Shown here: positions 1 through 7,401 of the stretch, piece after piece | Position numbering within the stretch: the first letter of the stretch is position 1 | Layout of the letters: each line of letters begins with the position of its first letter | NCBI GenBank assembly: GCA_021161965.1 | Contig: JAGGZP010000021.1 | Span: forward strand, 1-24,903 | DNA length: 24,903 nt | Direction: 5' to 3' | Source: a bacterium | GTDB lineage: Bacteria; Patescibacteriota; Patescibacteriia; UBA2591; JAGGZP01 | Made by a program: the position numbers and the translations under genes | The notes under the pieces: model-generated | Seen by the model: only the letters and a program-made list of their open reading frames with translations | Told to the model about the DNA's origin: nothing | Databases searched by the model: none

Positions 1-1
1 A

Positions 2-82
2 AAAACTGGCTTTGATCCAAATAATTCTGATCCAAAAGCAAGATTACTAAATTTAGAAAAAGAAATTGAGAAAATAAAATAA
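2..82 (+). CDS. C-terminal fragment of a protein, possibly with calcium-binding repeats
   Basis: The reading frame is open from the window edge and ends at TAA (80-82). It gives 26 residues that include GFDPNNSDPKARLL and end in a charged stretch, LEKEIEKIK. The pattern resembles the end of a thrombospondin type 3/EF-hand-like repeat (DTDxDGxxDGxEVxxGxDPxxSD), which also occurs in the next gene. The two may therefore be related surface proteins, but that is inferred from a short tail. The start and most of the protein lie outside the window. Confidence 0.6.
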   Translation, partial: KTGFDPNNSDPKARLLNLEKEIEKIK

Positions 83-90
83 AAAGATAA

Positions 91-144
91 GACCTATAAG
101 TCCTATAGGTCCTATAAGTCCTATAGGTCTTATAGGTCCTATAA
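91..144. repeat. Six-unit 9-bp tandem array, GTCCTATAR
   Basis: Six consecutive 9-bp units alternate mostly between GTCCTATAA and GTCCTATAG, so the higher-order period is about 18 bp. One unit reads GTCTTATAG. Bases 91-100 (GACCTATAAG) are the reverse complement of 129-138, so a transcript could fold into a hairpin. The array fills the space between two genes and could serve as a terminator or be a neutral repeat. Confidence 0.85.
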
Positions 145-167
145 GATTTATTTTTAATAATTTTGGT

Positions 168-1721
168 ATGTTTGAAGAAATTGACAGAAAAGAAGAAAAA
201 AATTTTAATCAATCGGAGGGTAAATTTGAAGGCAAAAAAGAATCTAAAGAAATACCCGATGAGGAATTTATTTCGGTGATGCCGGAGAGATTTAGAGAGG
301 GAAAAATTGAATATGTTAAGAAAAAAAAACGTGAGATAAGCAAGGAGATAAAAAAGGAAAAACCAATTACAAAAAAGACAAAATTTGGTTTAACTATCTT
401 TTTAGTACTTATTATAATTGTTGGTGCAGGAATTGGTTTTTATTTTTGGCTAAAATCATATTTAGGTCCGACACCGGTTTTAAAAAGACCAAAAGAAAAA
501 ACGCCTGTTATAACACGAAAAGAAGAGACAATACCGGAACGAAAGTTATCTGCTGAAGTTAGAAATAAAGAAAATAAGCTGTTAAGTCAAGCAACACTTT
601 ATTTTCCAAAAAATTCTTTAGAAGAGAAAGTAGTTGTTGACTTTAAAGGTGAAATGCCTCAAAATTTACCAACCTCTACTTATGATATTATTGGGGGGAT
701 TTATAAAATTGGCCCAGATATTCCTATTGTTTCTAAACCAGTATCTATTTCAATTAAATATAATAAAGATATTGTTAATCTTGACCAAGAGAAAAATTTA
801 AAAATTGGTTATTTTAAAGATGATCTTTGGACAATTTTGCCGACAAGTTTAGATACTTCTATCCAAACCGCTTCAACGACTTTAAATATTATTCCAGCAG
901 ATACATTTGCTCTAATAGTTAAGAAAACTAAAAAGGAAAAGCAAAAATTTAAAATTGCCCCACAAATTTCTTCAAGCCAAGATACGGATAAAGATGGTTT
1001 AACAGATGTTGAAGAACAAATATATCAGACTGGAATAAACAATCCAGATACGGATAATGATGGATTTCTTGATGGCGCAGAAATTTCTAATTTAAATAAT
1101 CCACTGGTTTCTGACCAAAAACTTGCTTTGTCAAATTTAATAAAAGTTTATACGAATAAAAAATGGAATTATTCAATATTTTATCCCGCGATGTGGATAG
1201 TTAAACCTTTGCCCGAAACAGATGAAACACAAGTAATGATTGTTACAAACACTGGTGAATTTTTCGAAGTTTCTGTTACAGAAAATCCTGATAAGTTATC
1301 AATAAAAGATTGGTATGCCCAGCAATCGCCTGATATTGATATTAGTGAAGCAGAATTAACAAATATTGCCGGCTATCCAGCTATTTGGAGTCCGGATAAA
1401 TTAAATCTTTATATCTTGAAAAATAACAATGTTTATATTTTAACTTATAATCTTGGTACAGAAAAAGAAGCGAATTTCAAGACAACTTTTCAAATGATGA
1501 TAAAAAGTTTTAATTTTTTAGAGAAGAAAACTTATACCGGAAACCGACCTGATGGAACATTAATAAAATATGCTAGTTCAACGACAGTTTATTTAATAGA
1601 GGATGGAAAGAAAAGACCAATATATTCAGAAGAAGTTTATGAACGTCTCGGATATAAAAAATGGAAGGTAATTACTATTCCTGATGACGAAACTTACCCA
1701 ACGGGCGAGATGATTAAATAA
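168..1721 (+). CDS. Membrane-anchored multidomain surface protein with calcium-binding repeats
   Basis: This 517-residue protein has a charged cytoplasmic N-terminus (1-72), one transmembrane helix (about 73-95) and a large outer part. Residues 127-252 resemble a ZU5-like beta-sandwich, with YFPKNSL followed by YKIGPDIPIVSKPVSISIKY. Residues 272-280 (DTDKDGLTD) and 294-302 (DTDNDGFLD) are paired calcium-binding loops of thrombospondin type 3 type. Residues 328-455 look like a PsbP-like fold (WNYSIFYPAMW). The last 60 residues (TLIKYASSTTVYLIEDGKKR onward, ending YPTGEMIK) resemble a C-terminal module I associate with CPR envelope proteins. It probably works at the cell surface in adhesion or wall organisation; no enzyme motif is visible. 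The stop is 6 nt before ybeY. The start has no Shine-Dalgarno; an AT-rich TAATAA lies 7 nt upstream. Domain names come from pattern recognition only. Confidence 0.8.
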   Translation: MFEEIDRKEEKNFNQSEGKFEGKKESKEIPDEEFISVMPERFREGKIEYVKKKKREISKEIKKEKPITKKTKFGLTIFLVLIIIVGAGIGFYFWLKSYLGPTPVLKRPKEKTPVITRKEETIPERKLSAEVRNKENKLLSQATLYFPKNSLEEKVVVDFKGEMPQNLPTSTYDIIGGIYKIGPDIPIVSKPVSISIKYNKDIVNLDQEKNLKIGYFKDDLWTILPTSLDTSIQTASTTLNIIPADTFALIVKKTKKEKQKFKIAPQISSSQDTDKDGLTDVEEQIYQTGINNPDTDNDGFLDGAEISNLNNPLVSDQKLALSNLIKVYTNKKWNYSIFYPAMWIVKPLPETDETQVMIVTNTGEFFEVSVTENPDKLSIKDWYAQQSPDIDISEAELTNIAGYPAIWSPDKLNLYILKNNNVYILTYNLGTEKEANFKTTFQMMIKSFNFLEKKTYTGNRPDGTLIKYASSTTVYLIEDGKKRPIYSEEVYERLGYKKWKVITIPDDETYPTGEMIK

Positions 1722-1727
1722 TCCAAA

Positions 1728-2135
1728 ATGTTAATAGAAATTAATAATCAAACAAAAGCCAGAGTAAATCAAAAATATATTAGACTATTGTTAAGAAGAA
1801 TATTATTAACTATTGATAGAAAACTAAATATCTCAGTTGCTATAGTTGGCAGAAAGCTAATTAAAAGATTAAACAGAAAATACCGCGGGAAAAATAAAGT
1901 AACCAATGTTTTAAGTTTTTCTGGTCTGGAATTAAGTCAGGAAAAATTACCAAAGGGAGAAATTATTATTTGTTGGCCAGTTATTAAAAAAGAGGCAAAA
2001 GTTTATAAACGCTCAATAAAAGAGGAATTAAAAATTATTTTAATACATTCTGTTTTACATTTACTTGGCTTTGAACATGGTAAAAAAATGCGGAAAAAGG
2101 AAAAAAATTTGTTAAATAAATTAAGGTATGTTTAA
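1728..2135 (+). CDS. ybeY: Endoribonuclease YbeY
   Basis: This 135-residue protein matches YbeY (UPF0054), a metal-dependent RNase in 16S 3'-end maturation and ribosome quality control. The zinc motif is HSVLHLLGFEH, with H107, H111 and H117 in the family's H-x3-H-x5-H arrangement. The upstream signature is LNRKYRGKNKVTNVLSF (residues 48-64), where the family usually has TDVLSF; here TNV replaces TDV. GEIIICWPVI (77-86) matches the family GDIxI strand. It is slightly shorter than the usual 150-170 residues because of a short C-terminus. The gene overlaps dgkA by 8 nt, so the two are likely translated in a coupled way. Its link to 16S maturation is notable here because the 16S 3' end in this window is altered. 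Confidence 0.93.
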   Translation: MLIEINNQTKARVNQKYIRLLLRRILLTIDRKLNISVAIVGRKLIKRLNRKYRGKNKVTNVLSFSGLELSQEKLPKGEIIICWPVIKKEAKVYKRSIKEELKIILIHSVLHLLGFEHGKKMRKKEKNLLNKLRYV

Positions 2136-2496
2136 TGCAAGACTATTAAAAAGGAGTTTTAAAAATGCTTGCCACGGATTAGTTTATACTTTTCGTTATG
2201 AACAAAATTTTCGTATAGAAATAGTAATTGCTATTCTGGTCTTATTTGCAACATTTTATTTTCCTCTAAGTTTAGCACAGAGAATAGTAATTCTACTTCT
2301 AGTTTTTTCTGTATTAATTCTTGAGATAGTTAATTCAATACTCGAGCGTTTAATTGATTTTTTGAAACCGAGAATAGACCAAAGTGCAAGAATAATTAAA
2401 GATATGGCTGCCGCCGCTCTTCTACTTGCAGCAATTGTTTCAGTAGTTATTGGAGTAATGATTTTTTATCCTTATATAAGACAATTGTTTTTGTAA
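2128..2496 (+). CDS. dgkA: Diacylglycerol/undecaprenol kinase, DgkA family
   Basis: This is a small integral membrane kinase of 122 residues, the usual DgkA size. It has an amphipathic N-terminus and three transmembrane helices (about 30-47, 51-70 and 95-115). Catalytic residues match E. coli DgkA with a constant offset of three: E66, N69, E73, D77, K91 and D92 correspond to E69, N72, E76, D80, K94 and D95. In Gram-positive-like bacteria this family mainly phosphorylates undecaprenol, recycling the lipid carrier for wall synthesis; which lipid is used here cannot be read from sequence. The ATG lies inside the last codons of ybeY (ATGTTTAA overlap). ftsA follows after 9 nt, in a wall and division cluster. 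Confidence 0.92.
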   Translation: MFNARLLKRSFKNACHGLVYTFRYEQNFRIEIVIAILVLFATFYFPLSLAQRIVILLLVFSVLILEIVNSILERLIDFLKPRIDQSARIIKDMAAAALLLAAIVSVVIGVMIFYPYIRQLFL

Positions 2497-2505
2497 TTTT
2501 ATCTT

Positions 2506-3732
2506 ATGCTATCAAATGACAATATAATCAATGCTTTAGATATTGGCTCAAGTAATATTAAGTTAGCTAGTGCACGTGTCGACGAACAAAAAAATTTACA
2601 TTTAATTGGAATAGTTGAAGGACCTTCAACAGGTATTAATAAGGGAATAATTACTGATATTGAGGATACAGTAGCAAGTATCTCACATTGTTTGGATAAA
2701 GCAGAAAAAATAATTGGTTTATCACTTGATCACGCTTTTGTTGCTATCTCGGGAACACATATTATCTCACAGGATTCTCGCGGTGTCATCGCTATTTCAC
2801 ACCCTGATGGTGAAATAAAAGAAAGCGATGTAGAGCGTGTTTTAGAGACGGCCCAAACTATTGCTACGCCCCCAAACTATGAAATTATTCATGTAATTCC
2901 TCGCTCTTTTACTGTTGATAATCAGCCCGATATTAAAGACCCAGTCGGAATGACAGGTATTCGTTTAGAAGTAAATGCACAAATTATTTTGGGATTACAG
3001 TCCCAGATTAAAAATTTACGTAAATGTTTATATCGCGTTGGTATCAAGGATGATGAACTAGTTTTTACTCCCATTGCCTCGGCTCAAGCAGTTTTAAATA
3101 AAAGACAAAAAGAATTAGGTGTTGCTGTTATTGATATTGGTGATACAACCACCTCAATAATTGTTTTTGAGGAGGGAGATGTTCTAGCTATAAAAGTTTT
3201 ACCAGTTGGATCGCGGCATATTACTTCGGATATTGCTATTGGTTTGAGAATATCAATGGATTTAGCTGAAAAAATAAAGATGAATTATGGTTCGGCAATA
3301 ATTGATAAAATAAGTAAGCATGAAATAATAAATTTGAATGAGTTAGATAAAAATGAAACGGAAAGTGTTAGTCGAAAAACAATTGTTGAAATAATAAATG
3401 CTCGTTGTGAAGAAATCTTTAAATTAGTTGATAATGAACTAAAAAAGATTGACCGAAGCAGAAAATTGCCGGCAGGAGTAGTTTTAACTGGTGCCGGAGC
3501 GAAATTAAGCGGATTAGTAAATTTGGCAAAAAAAGTATTAAAATTACCAGCAATTCTTGGAGTTCCCGGAGGTTTCCAGGCAGTTAATAAAAAATTTTTT
3601 GATCCGAAATATGCTACAGTAATCGGTTTACTTCTCTGGGGCAGAGAAATGTATCTGAAACCACAGAAAAGGATAAATAGATTTAATTTCGCCGATTTGT
3701 TCAAAAGATATTTTAAAAAAATATTACCTTAA
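2506..3732 (+). CDS. ftsA: Cell division protein FtsA
   Basis: This actin-like ATPase of 408 residues ties FtsZ filaments to the membrane and recruits later division proteins. The actin-fold motifs are in order: phosphate 1 ALDIGSSNIKL (10-20), phosphate 2 VIDIGDTTTSIIV (208-220) and adenosine VVLTGAGAKLSGL (325-337). The 1C (SHS2) subdomain falls between about 85 and 165. The C-terminus (RINRFNFADLFKRYFKKILP) is amphipathic and basic, as expected of the membrane-targeting helix. ftsZ begins 6 nt after the stop. No Shine-Dalgarno precedes the start. Confidence 0.96.
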   Translation: MLSNDNIINALDIGSSNIKLASARVDEQKNLHLIGIVEGPSTGINKGIITDIEDTVASISHCLDKAEKIIGLSLDHAFVAISGTHIISQDSRGVIAISHPDGEIKESDVERVLETAQTIATPPNYEIIHVIPRSFTVDNQPDIKDPVGMTGIRLEVNAQIILGLQSQIKNLRKCLYRVGIKDDELVFTPIASAQAVLNKRQKELGVAVIDIGDTTTSIIVFEEGDVLAIKVLPVGSRHITSDIAIGLRISMDLAEKIKMNYGSAIIDKISKHEIINLNELDKNETESVSRKTIVEIINARCEEIFKLVDNELKKIDRSRKLPAGVVLTGAGAKLSGLVNLAKKVLKLPAILGVPGGFQAVNKKFFDPKYATVIGLLLWGREMYLKPQKRINRFNFADLFKRYFKKILP

Positions 3733-3738
3733 CCTAAT

Positions 3739-4878
3739 ATGGCAAGAAAGAAAAAAAATAAAATTGTTGGTAATACAAAAATAAAAGTTGTTGGAGTAGG
3801 TGGTGCTGGTTGTACAATAGTTACCAGATTAATGAAATCTGGAATGAGAGGTATTAATTTTTTAGCGATTAACACTGATGCACAGGCTTTAGCACATACA
3901 TCGGCTCATAAAAGGTTACGAATTGGTCGTTCATTAACTCATGGGTTTGGCACAGGTATGAATCCAGAGATTGGTGAAAAAGCAGCTGAGGAGAATAAAA
4001 AAGAGATTGCCGAGAATTTAAAAGGAACGGATTTATTATTTATTATTTCTGGTTTTGGAGGAGGGACAGGTACAGGAGCTACACCAGTTGTTGCTGAAAT
4101 AGCAAAAAAAATGGGAATTCTGACAGTATCTATTGTGACAAAACCGTTTTCTTTTGAAGGACGGCAGCGTAAAATTATTGCTGAACAGGGTTTAAAAAAT
4201 TTGATTTCTTATGTTGATACAAATATAACTATAAGTAATGACCGAGCTTTACAATTAATTGATAAAAACACACCTATACTTAATGCTTTCAATGTGGTTG
4301 ATGAAATAATAAGAAGTTCAGTTCAAGGGATTTATGATATCATCAATAAACCAGGATTAATAAATGTTGATTTTTCTGATATTAAAACTATCTTAAAAGA
4401 TAGTGGTCCTGCCTTAATAGGTGTTAGCGAAGAGAAAGGTGAAGGACGCTCATCTCGTGCCATTAAAAATGCATTAGAAAATCCTCTTTTAAATTTGCCG
4501 GTTAAAACAGCAGAAAAAATTTTGTTTATTGTTTTTGGAGGCGAAGATTTAGTTGTTTCAGAAATTAACGATATTGCTGAACAAATAAAAAAAATTTCCG
4601 CAGAAAATGCCAAAATTATATTTGGAACTGTAATTGACCATTCTTTTAATCAAAGATTAAAATTAACTATTTTGGCTACCGGTTTAGAGCTTGATTTTGA
4701 AAAAAAAGTACAACAAAGTATTTTAGAGACAAAAATAAAATTAAAAAAAGAACATCCTGAGGATAATAAAATAATATCCAAAGTAAAAGAAAAGAAAATT
4801 GAAACAAAAATACCAAATATTGTTATCGAAGACGAATTGGAAATTCCAACATTTATTAGAAAAAAACAAAAGATATAA
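3739..4878 (+). CDS. ftsZ: Cell division GTPase FtsZ
   Basis: This tubulin-like GTPase of 379 residues forms the division ring. The nucleotide loop VGVGGAGCTIVTRL starts near residue 18. The tubulin signature GGGTGTG is at 107-113, and FSFEGRQR is at 137-144. The T7 synergy loop carries N209, D211 and D214 (NVDFSD), so the catalytic acids are present. After the globular domain (to about 325) comes a short lysine- and glutamate-rich linker. The conserved C-terminal peptide LEIPTFIR (367-374) is the usual docking site for FtsA, encoded just upstream. Length is normal. Confidence 0.97.
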   Translation: MARKKKNKIVGNTKIKVVGVGGAGCTIVTRLMKSGMRGINFLAINTDAQALAHTSAHKRLRIGRSLTHGFGTGMNPEIGEKAAEENKKEIAENLKGTDLLFIISGFGGGTGTGATPVVAEIAKKMGILTVSIVTKPFSFEGRQRKIIAEQGLKNLISYVDTNITISNDRALQLIDKNTPILNAFNVVDEIIRSSVQGIYDIINKPGLINVDFSDIKTILKDSGPALIGVSEEKGEGRSSRAIKNALENPLLNLPVKTAEKILFIVFGGEDLVVSEINDIAEQIKKISAENAKIIFGTVIDHSFNQRLKLTILATGLELDFEKKVQQSILETKIKLKKEHPEDNKIISKVKEKKIETKIPNIVIEDELEIPTFIRKKQKI

Positions 4879-4939
4879 CATTTGTAATTTTATACGAATT
4901 ATATATTTTTGTTAATTTATATATAGTAAAGCAGATACT

Positions 4940-5605
4940 ATGCACCAATTAAATGCACAAGTAAGAAAAATAATCGGAAAAAAAGTGAAAAGATTACGTC
5001 GACAAAGTTTAATTCCGGCGGTTATATACGGACACAAAATAAAACCATTATCTTTAGTGGTTTCACTAAAAGATTTTGAAAAGGTATATAAACAGGCTGG
5101 TGAGAGTGATTTAATTGAGTTAAAAATTGATAATCAAAGACCAGTTAACGTTCTTATTCACGATGTACAACGTCACCCCGTGACTGACAGGATCATTCAT
5201 GTTGATTTTTATCAAATTAAAGCTGGCGAAAAAATAACCGTAGACATTAAACTAAAATTAGTTGGAGAGGCTCCAGCTGTGAAAGAGAAAGGGAATATTC
5301 TTGTCCCACAAATTGAAGAAATAAAGGTTGAATGTTTACCTAAAGATATTGTTCATGATATTGCGGTTGATATCTCGAATCTTAAAGAAGTTGGTGATAC
5401 AATCCGTATTAAAGATTTAAAAATTCCGCCAACATTGAAAATTTTAAATAAACCGGAAGATGTTGTTGTCACTGTTGAAGCGCCGATAAAGGAAGAAATT
5501 ACTAAACCGGTTGAGGAAGAGATTATAGAAAAACCAATGGAAACTAAAGAAAAAGAAGAAGAAAAAGAAGAAAAGGTAAAAAGTGAAAAAATAGAAGAAA
5601 AATAA
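4940..5605 (+). CDS. rplY: Large ribosomal subunit protein bL25, CTC/TL5 form
   Basis: This protein binds 5S rRNA. Its 221 residues show the two-domain CTC/TL5 form: an N-terminal L25 domain (1-90, with RRQSLIPAVIYG and FEKVYKQAGESDLIEL) and a beta-rich C-terminal domain (about 95-180, with HVDFYQI and VKEKGNIL). An unusual tail rich in lysine and glutamate follows from about 185 to the end and is probably disordered. The 61-nt gap after ftsZ is very AT-rich and may hold a weak promoter (TATAGT at 4922-4927), but no clear -35 is visible. No Shine-Dalgarno is seen. Confidence 0.93.
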   Translation: MHQLNAQVRKIIGKKVKRLRRQSLIPAVIYGHKIKPLSLVVSLKDFEKVYKQAGESDLIELKIDNQRPVNVLIHDVQRHPVTDRIIHVDFYQIKAGEKITVDIKLKLVGEAPAVKEKGNILVPQIEEIKVECLPKDIVHDIAVDISNLKEVGDTIRIKDLKIPPTLKILNKPEDVVVTVEAPIKEEITKPVEEEIIEKPMETKEKEEEKEEKVKSEKIEEK

Positions 5606-5619
5606 TTGTTGCTAAATTT

Positions 5620-6636
5620 ATGAAAAATAGCAGAAAAAGATATTTGTTATTAAAATTTGTATTCTTTATTTTATTTTTTCTTTTAGTAATTGGTGTCGCT
5701 TGTCTAAATAAAGATACTTCTTTGCAAAGTCACGAAAATAAGTTGATAGAAAATACAGGAAAGAAAGAGAATATAAGACCCCTTGACGGTCTTTATTATT
5801 TTGGAAAATATAAATTTTTGCCAATAGGTGTGATGTATGATAATTTAGATAAAGCGCGACCGCAAGCGGGACTTAGTTTTGCTTCGATAGTTTATGAGGC
5901 ACCAGTTGAGGCAGGAATTACTCGTTTTTTAGCAATTTTTGATACGGTAAGTTTACCGGAAAAAATAGGACCGATTCGTTCAGCTCGTCCTTATTTTGCC
6001 GAAATAGCTGAAGAATACAAGGGAATTTATGTTCATGCCGGTGGTTCACCGGAAGTATTACGCAAAATTAAAATGGGTTATTATGATTTTTATAATGTCG
6101 ATGATTTTAGTGCTCAGGGAATATATTTTTGGCGAGATTACTCAAAAAAGGCACCACATAATCTTTATCTAAATGTTAAAAAATTTTTGAATTCTTCTTG
6201 GGGAAATTTATCAGTAAAAGATTTTGATGCTTGGAAATTTGAAGATAGTAGTCAAAATAGAGGTAAGGTTAATAAAATAGAAATCAGTTACAGCGAACCT
6301 GTTGAATGGAAATATGATAATTTTAAAAATCAATATTTTAGATACCAAAATAATAAAAAATTCATTGACGAAAATGGCGAACAAATAAGTACAGAGAATG
6401 TAGTTATTCAAATTACTGATATCTCAATAATTGATGATGAGGGAAGAAGAAAAATAAGAATGAAAGGTGAGGGTAGGGCAGTGATTTTCAAAAATGGTAA
6501 GAAAATTTATGGTTTCTGGAAAAAATTAAAAAATGGTCGTACTCACTTTTTTGATAATGAAGGAAAAGAAGTAAAGTTTAATCGTGGAAGGACCTGGATT
6601 GAAATTGTTTCTAAAAATATTAGTGTTAAATATTAA
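5620..6636 (+). CDS. DUF3048 (YerB-like) exported protein
   Basis: This 338-residue protein has an N-terminal basic and hydrophobic export segment (about 7-27) ending in GVAC, with C28 a possible lipoprotein cysteine; glycine at -3 makes the lipobox weak. The rest matches DUF3048/YerB: LPIGVMYDNLDKARPQAGLS, IVYEAPVEAGITRFLAIF, EKIGPIRSARPYF and APHNLY. The C-terminal half (about 215-338) corresponds to the second domain of the family. The function is unknown; YerB-type proteins are envelope proteins of Gram-positive-like bacteria and CPR. The stop codon lies 3 nt before tRNA-Ser, so the two are probably co-transcribed. Confidence 0.87.
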   Translation: MKNSRKRYLLLKFVFFILFFLLVIGVACLNKDTSLQSHENKLIENTGKKENIRPLDGLYYFGKYKFLPIGVMYDNLDKARPQAGLSFASIVYEAPVEAGITRFLAIFDTVSLPEKIGPIRSARPYFAEIAEEYKGIYVHAGGSPEVLRKIKMGYYDFYNVDDFSAQGIYFWRDYSKKAPHNLYLNVKKFLNSSWGNLSVKDFDAWKFEDSSQNRGKVNKIEISYSEPVEWKYDNFKNQYFRYQNNKKFIDENGEQISTENVVIQITDISIIDDEGRRKIRMKGEGRAVIFKNGKKIYGFWKKLKNGRTHFFDNEGKEVKFNRGRTWIEIVSKNISVKY

Positions 6637-6639
6637 AAA

Positions 6640-6724
6640 GGAAGGGTGGCCGAGTGGTTTAAGGCGCAGGTCTCGAAAACCTGTTGGGATTTTTCCCTCG
6701 GGAGTTCGAATCTCCCCCCTTCCG
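6640..6724 (+). tRNA. tRNA-Ser(CGA)
   Basis: The 85-nt sequence folds as a class II tRNA. The acceptor stem is GGAAGGG (6640-6646) with CCCTTCC (6717-6723), and the discriminator is G6724. The anticodon stem is CAGGT/ACCTG with loop CTCGAAA, giving anticodon CGA (6674-6676), which reads the serine codon UCG. A long variable arm (GGGA-TTTTT-CCCT) and the T arm GGGAG-TTCGAAT-CTCCC confirm serine type. The 3' CCA is not encoded and must be added after transcription. Confidence 0.97.
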
Positions 6725-6748
6725 TATTAAGAAGGTAAACAAATAAAA

Positions 6749-7228
6749 ATGATTGATGGTGTTAAAATCAAAAAGTTAGTTGTTCATCCTGATGTTGTGG
6801 AGAAAGGAGAAAGTATAAAAAAACTCGGTTTCTTGATAGAGGTTTTAAGGGCTGACGAGGGCTTAATAAAAAAATTTGGGCAAACTACTTTTACTGTTGC
6901 TTATCCTGGCACAATTAAAGCATTTCACTGGCATAAAAGACAAGATGATTTGTGGTTTGTTGCCTCTGGAACTGCCTTAATTGTTTTATATGATTTACGA
7001 AAAGATTCTCCAACAAAAGGACAAGTTCAGATAATTGAAGCTGGAGAGAATGATTATAAATTGATTCTTATCCCAAAAGGCGTAGCTCATGGTTATAAAG
7101 TTTTAAAAGATAAACCAGTTTTGCTTTTTTATCATACAACCGAACCCTATAATCCTAAAAATCCTGATGAGGAAAGAATTCCATTTAACGATTCAAAAAT
7201 TGGTTTTGATTGGAAGAAATATAATTAA
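6749..7228 (+). CDS. RmlC-like cupin (dTDP-4-dehydrorhamnose 3,5-epimerase family)
   Basis: This 159-residue single-domain cupin resembles RmlC, which epimerises dTDP-4-keto-6-deoxyglucose on the way to dTDP-rhamnose. Family features are FHWHKRQDDLWFV (59-71, with H60 and H62), YDLRKDSPTKG (81-91), IPKGVAHGYKVL (108-119) and LLFYHTTEPYNP (125-136, with Y128 and Y134). The canonical RGxHYQ motif is replaced by KAFHWHK, so this belongs to a divergent branch and may act on a different nucleotide sugar. No other sugar genes are nearby. It lies 24 nt after tRNA-Ser, with a GAAGGT that is too far (12 nt) to be a convincing ribosome site. Confidence 0.8.
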   Translation: MIDGVKIKKLVVHPDVVEKGESIKKLGFLIEVLRADEGLIKKFGQTTFTVAYPGTIKAFHWHKRQDDLWFVASGTALIVLYDLRKDSPTKGQVQIIEAGENDYKLILIPKGVAHGYKVLKDKPVLLFYHTTEPYNPKNPDEERIPFNDSKIGFDWKKYN

Positions 7229-7235
7229 AGATAAC

Positions 7236-7244
7236 TTATCCACA
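7236..7244 (+). promoter_or_regulatory. DnaA-box-like 9-mer upstream of the 23S promoter
   Basis: TTATCCACA is identical to the strong E. coli DnaA box. It lies between the end of the cupin gene and the -35 of the 23S promoter, 9 nt upstream of that -35. It is a single copy, so an origin is not implied. Binding by DnaA is an inference. Confidence 0.4.
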
Positions 7245-7253
7245 GATTTATTA

Positions 7254-7281
7254 TTGACAATTTTTAATTTTAGTCTATAAT
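7254..7281 (+). promoter_or_regulatory. Promoter of the 23S-5S unit
   Basis: TTGACA (7254-7259) and TATAAT (7276-7281) are both perfect consensus hexamers, separated by 16 nt and flanked by AT-rich sequence. Transcription should start near 7287-7289. The strength fits an rRNA gene. Confidence 0.9.
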
Positions 7282-7291
7282 TTTTCTCGAA

Positions 7292-7345
7292 ATGTTTAAT
7301 TTTATGAAAAATATTTATTTAAGTAAATTCCATCCAAGCGGGTGA
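7292..7345 (+). CDS. Possible 17-codon leader peptide in the 23S leader
   Basis: An ATG 10 nt after the -10 box opens a short frame, MFNFMKNIYLSKFHPSG, ending in TGA (7343-7345). A second in-frame ATG is at 7304. The predicted transcript would carry only about 4 nt before the first ATG, which would suit leaderless initiation. Its last codons overlap the 5' arm of the antiterminator-like stem. An open frame this short could occur by chance, so it is offered only as a candidate. Confidence 0.3.
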   Translation: MFNFMKNIYLSKFHPSG

Positions 7346-7397
7346 TTTATAGACCGTATTTTTCAATACAAAACTAACCGCTTGGAAGCGGTTTTTT
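7333..7397 (+). promoter_or_regulatory. Terminator/antiterminator-like fold in the 23S leader
   Basis: Two mutually exclusive stems can form. One is a 9-bp pairing of TCCAAGCGG (7333-7341) with CCGCTTGGA (7378-7386), enclosing a small hairpin GTATT-TTTC-AATAC (7356-7369). The other is a hairpin AACCGC (7376-7381) with GCGGTT (7388-7393) running into six T residues (7392-7397), which looks like an intrinsic terminator. They share bases 7378-7386. Alternatively the short hairpin just upstream of boxA may be a boxB-like element, as in E. coli rrn leaders. No known riboswitch or ribosomal-protein leader is recognised. Confidence 0.5.
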
Positions 7398-7401
7398 CAT
7401 T

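Noticed and set aside
91..144. CRISPR array
   Set aside because: The units are 9 bp, contiguous and without spacers; no cas genes nearby.
7345..7377. PreQ1 riboswitch, suggested by a hairpin followed by ACAAAACTAA
   Set aside because: The loop is only four bases and lacks the conserved cytosine-rich segment of PreQ1-I; the tail resemblance is superficial.
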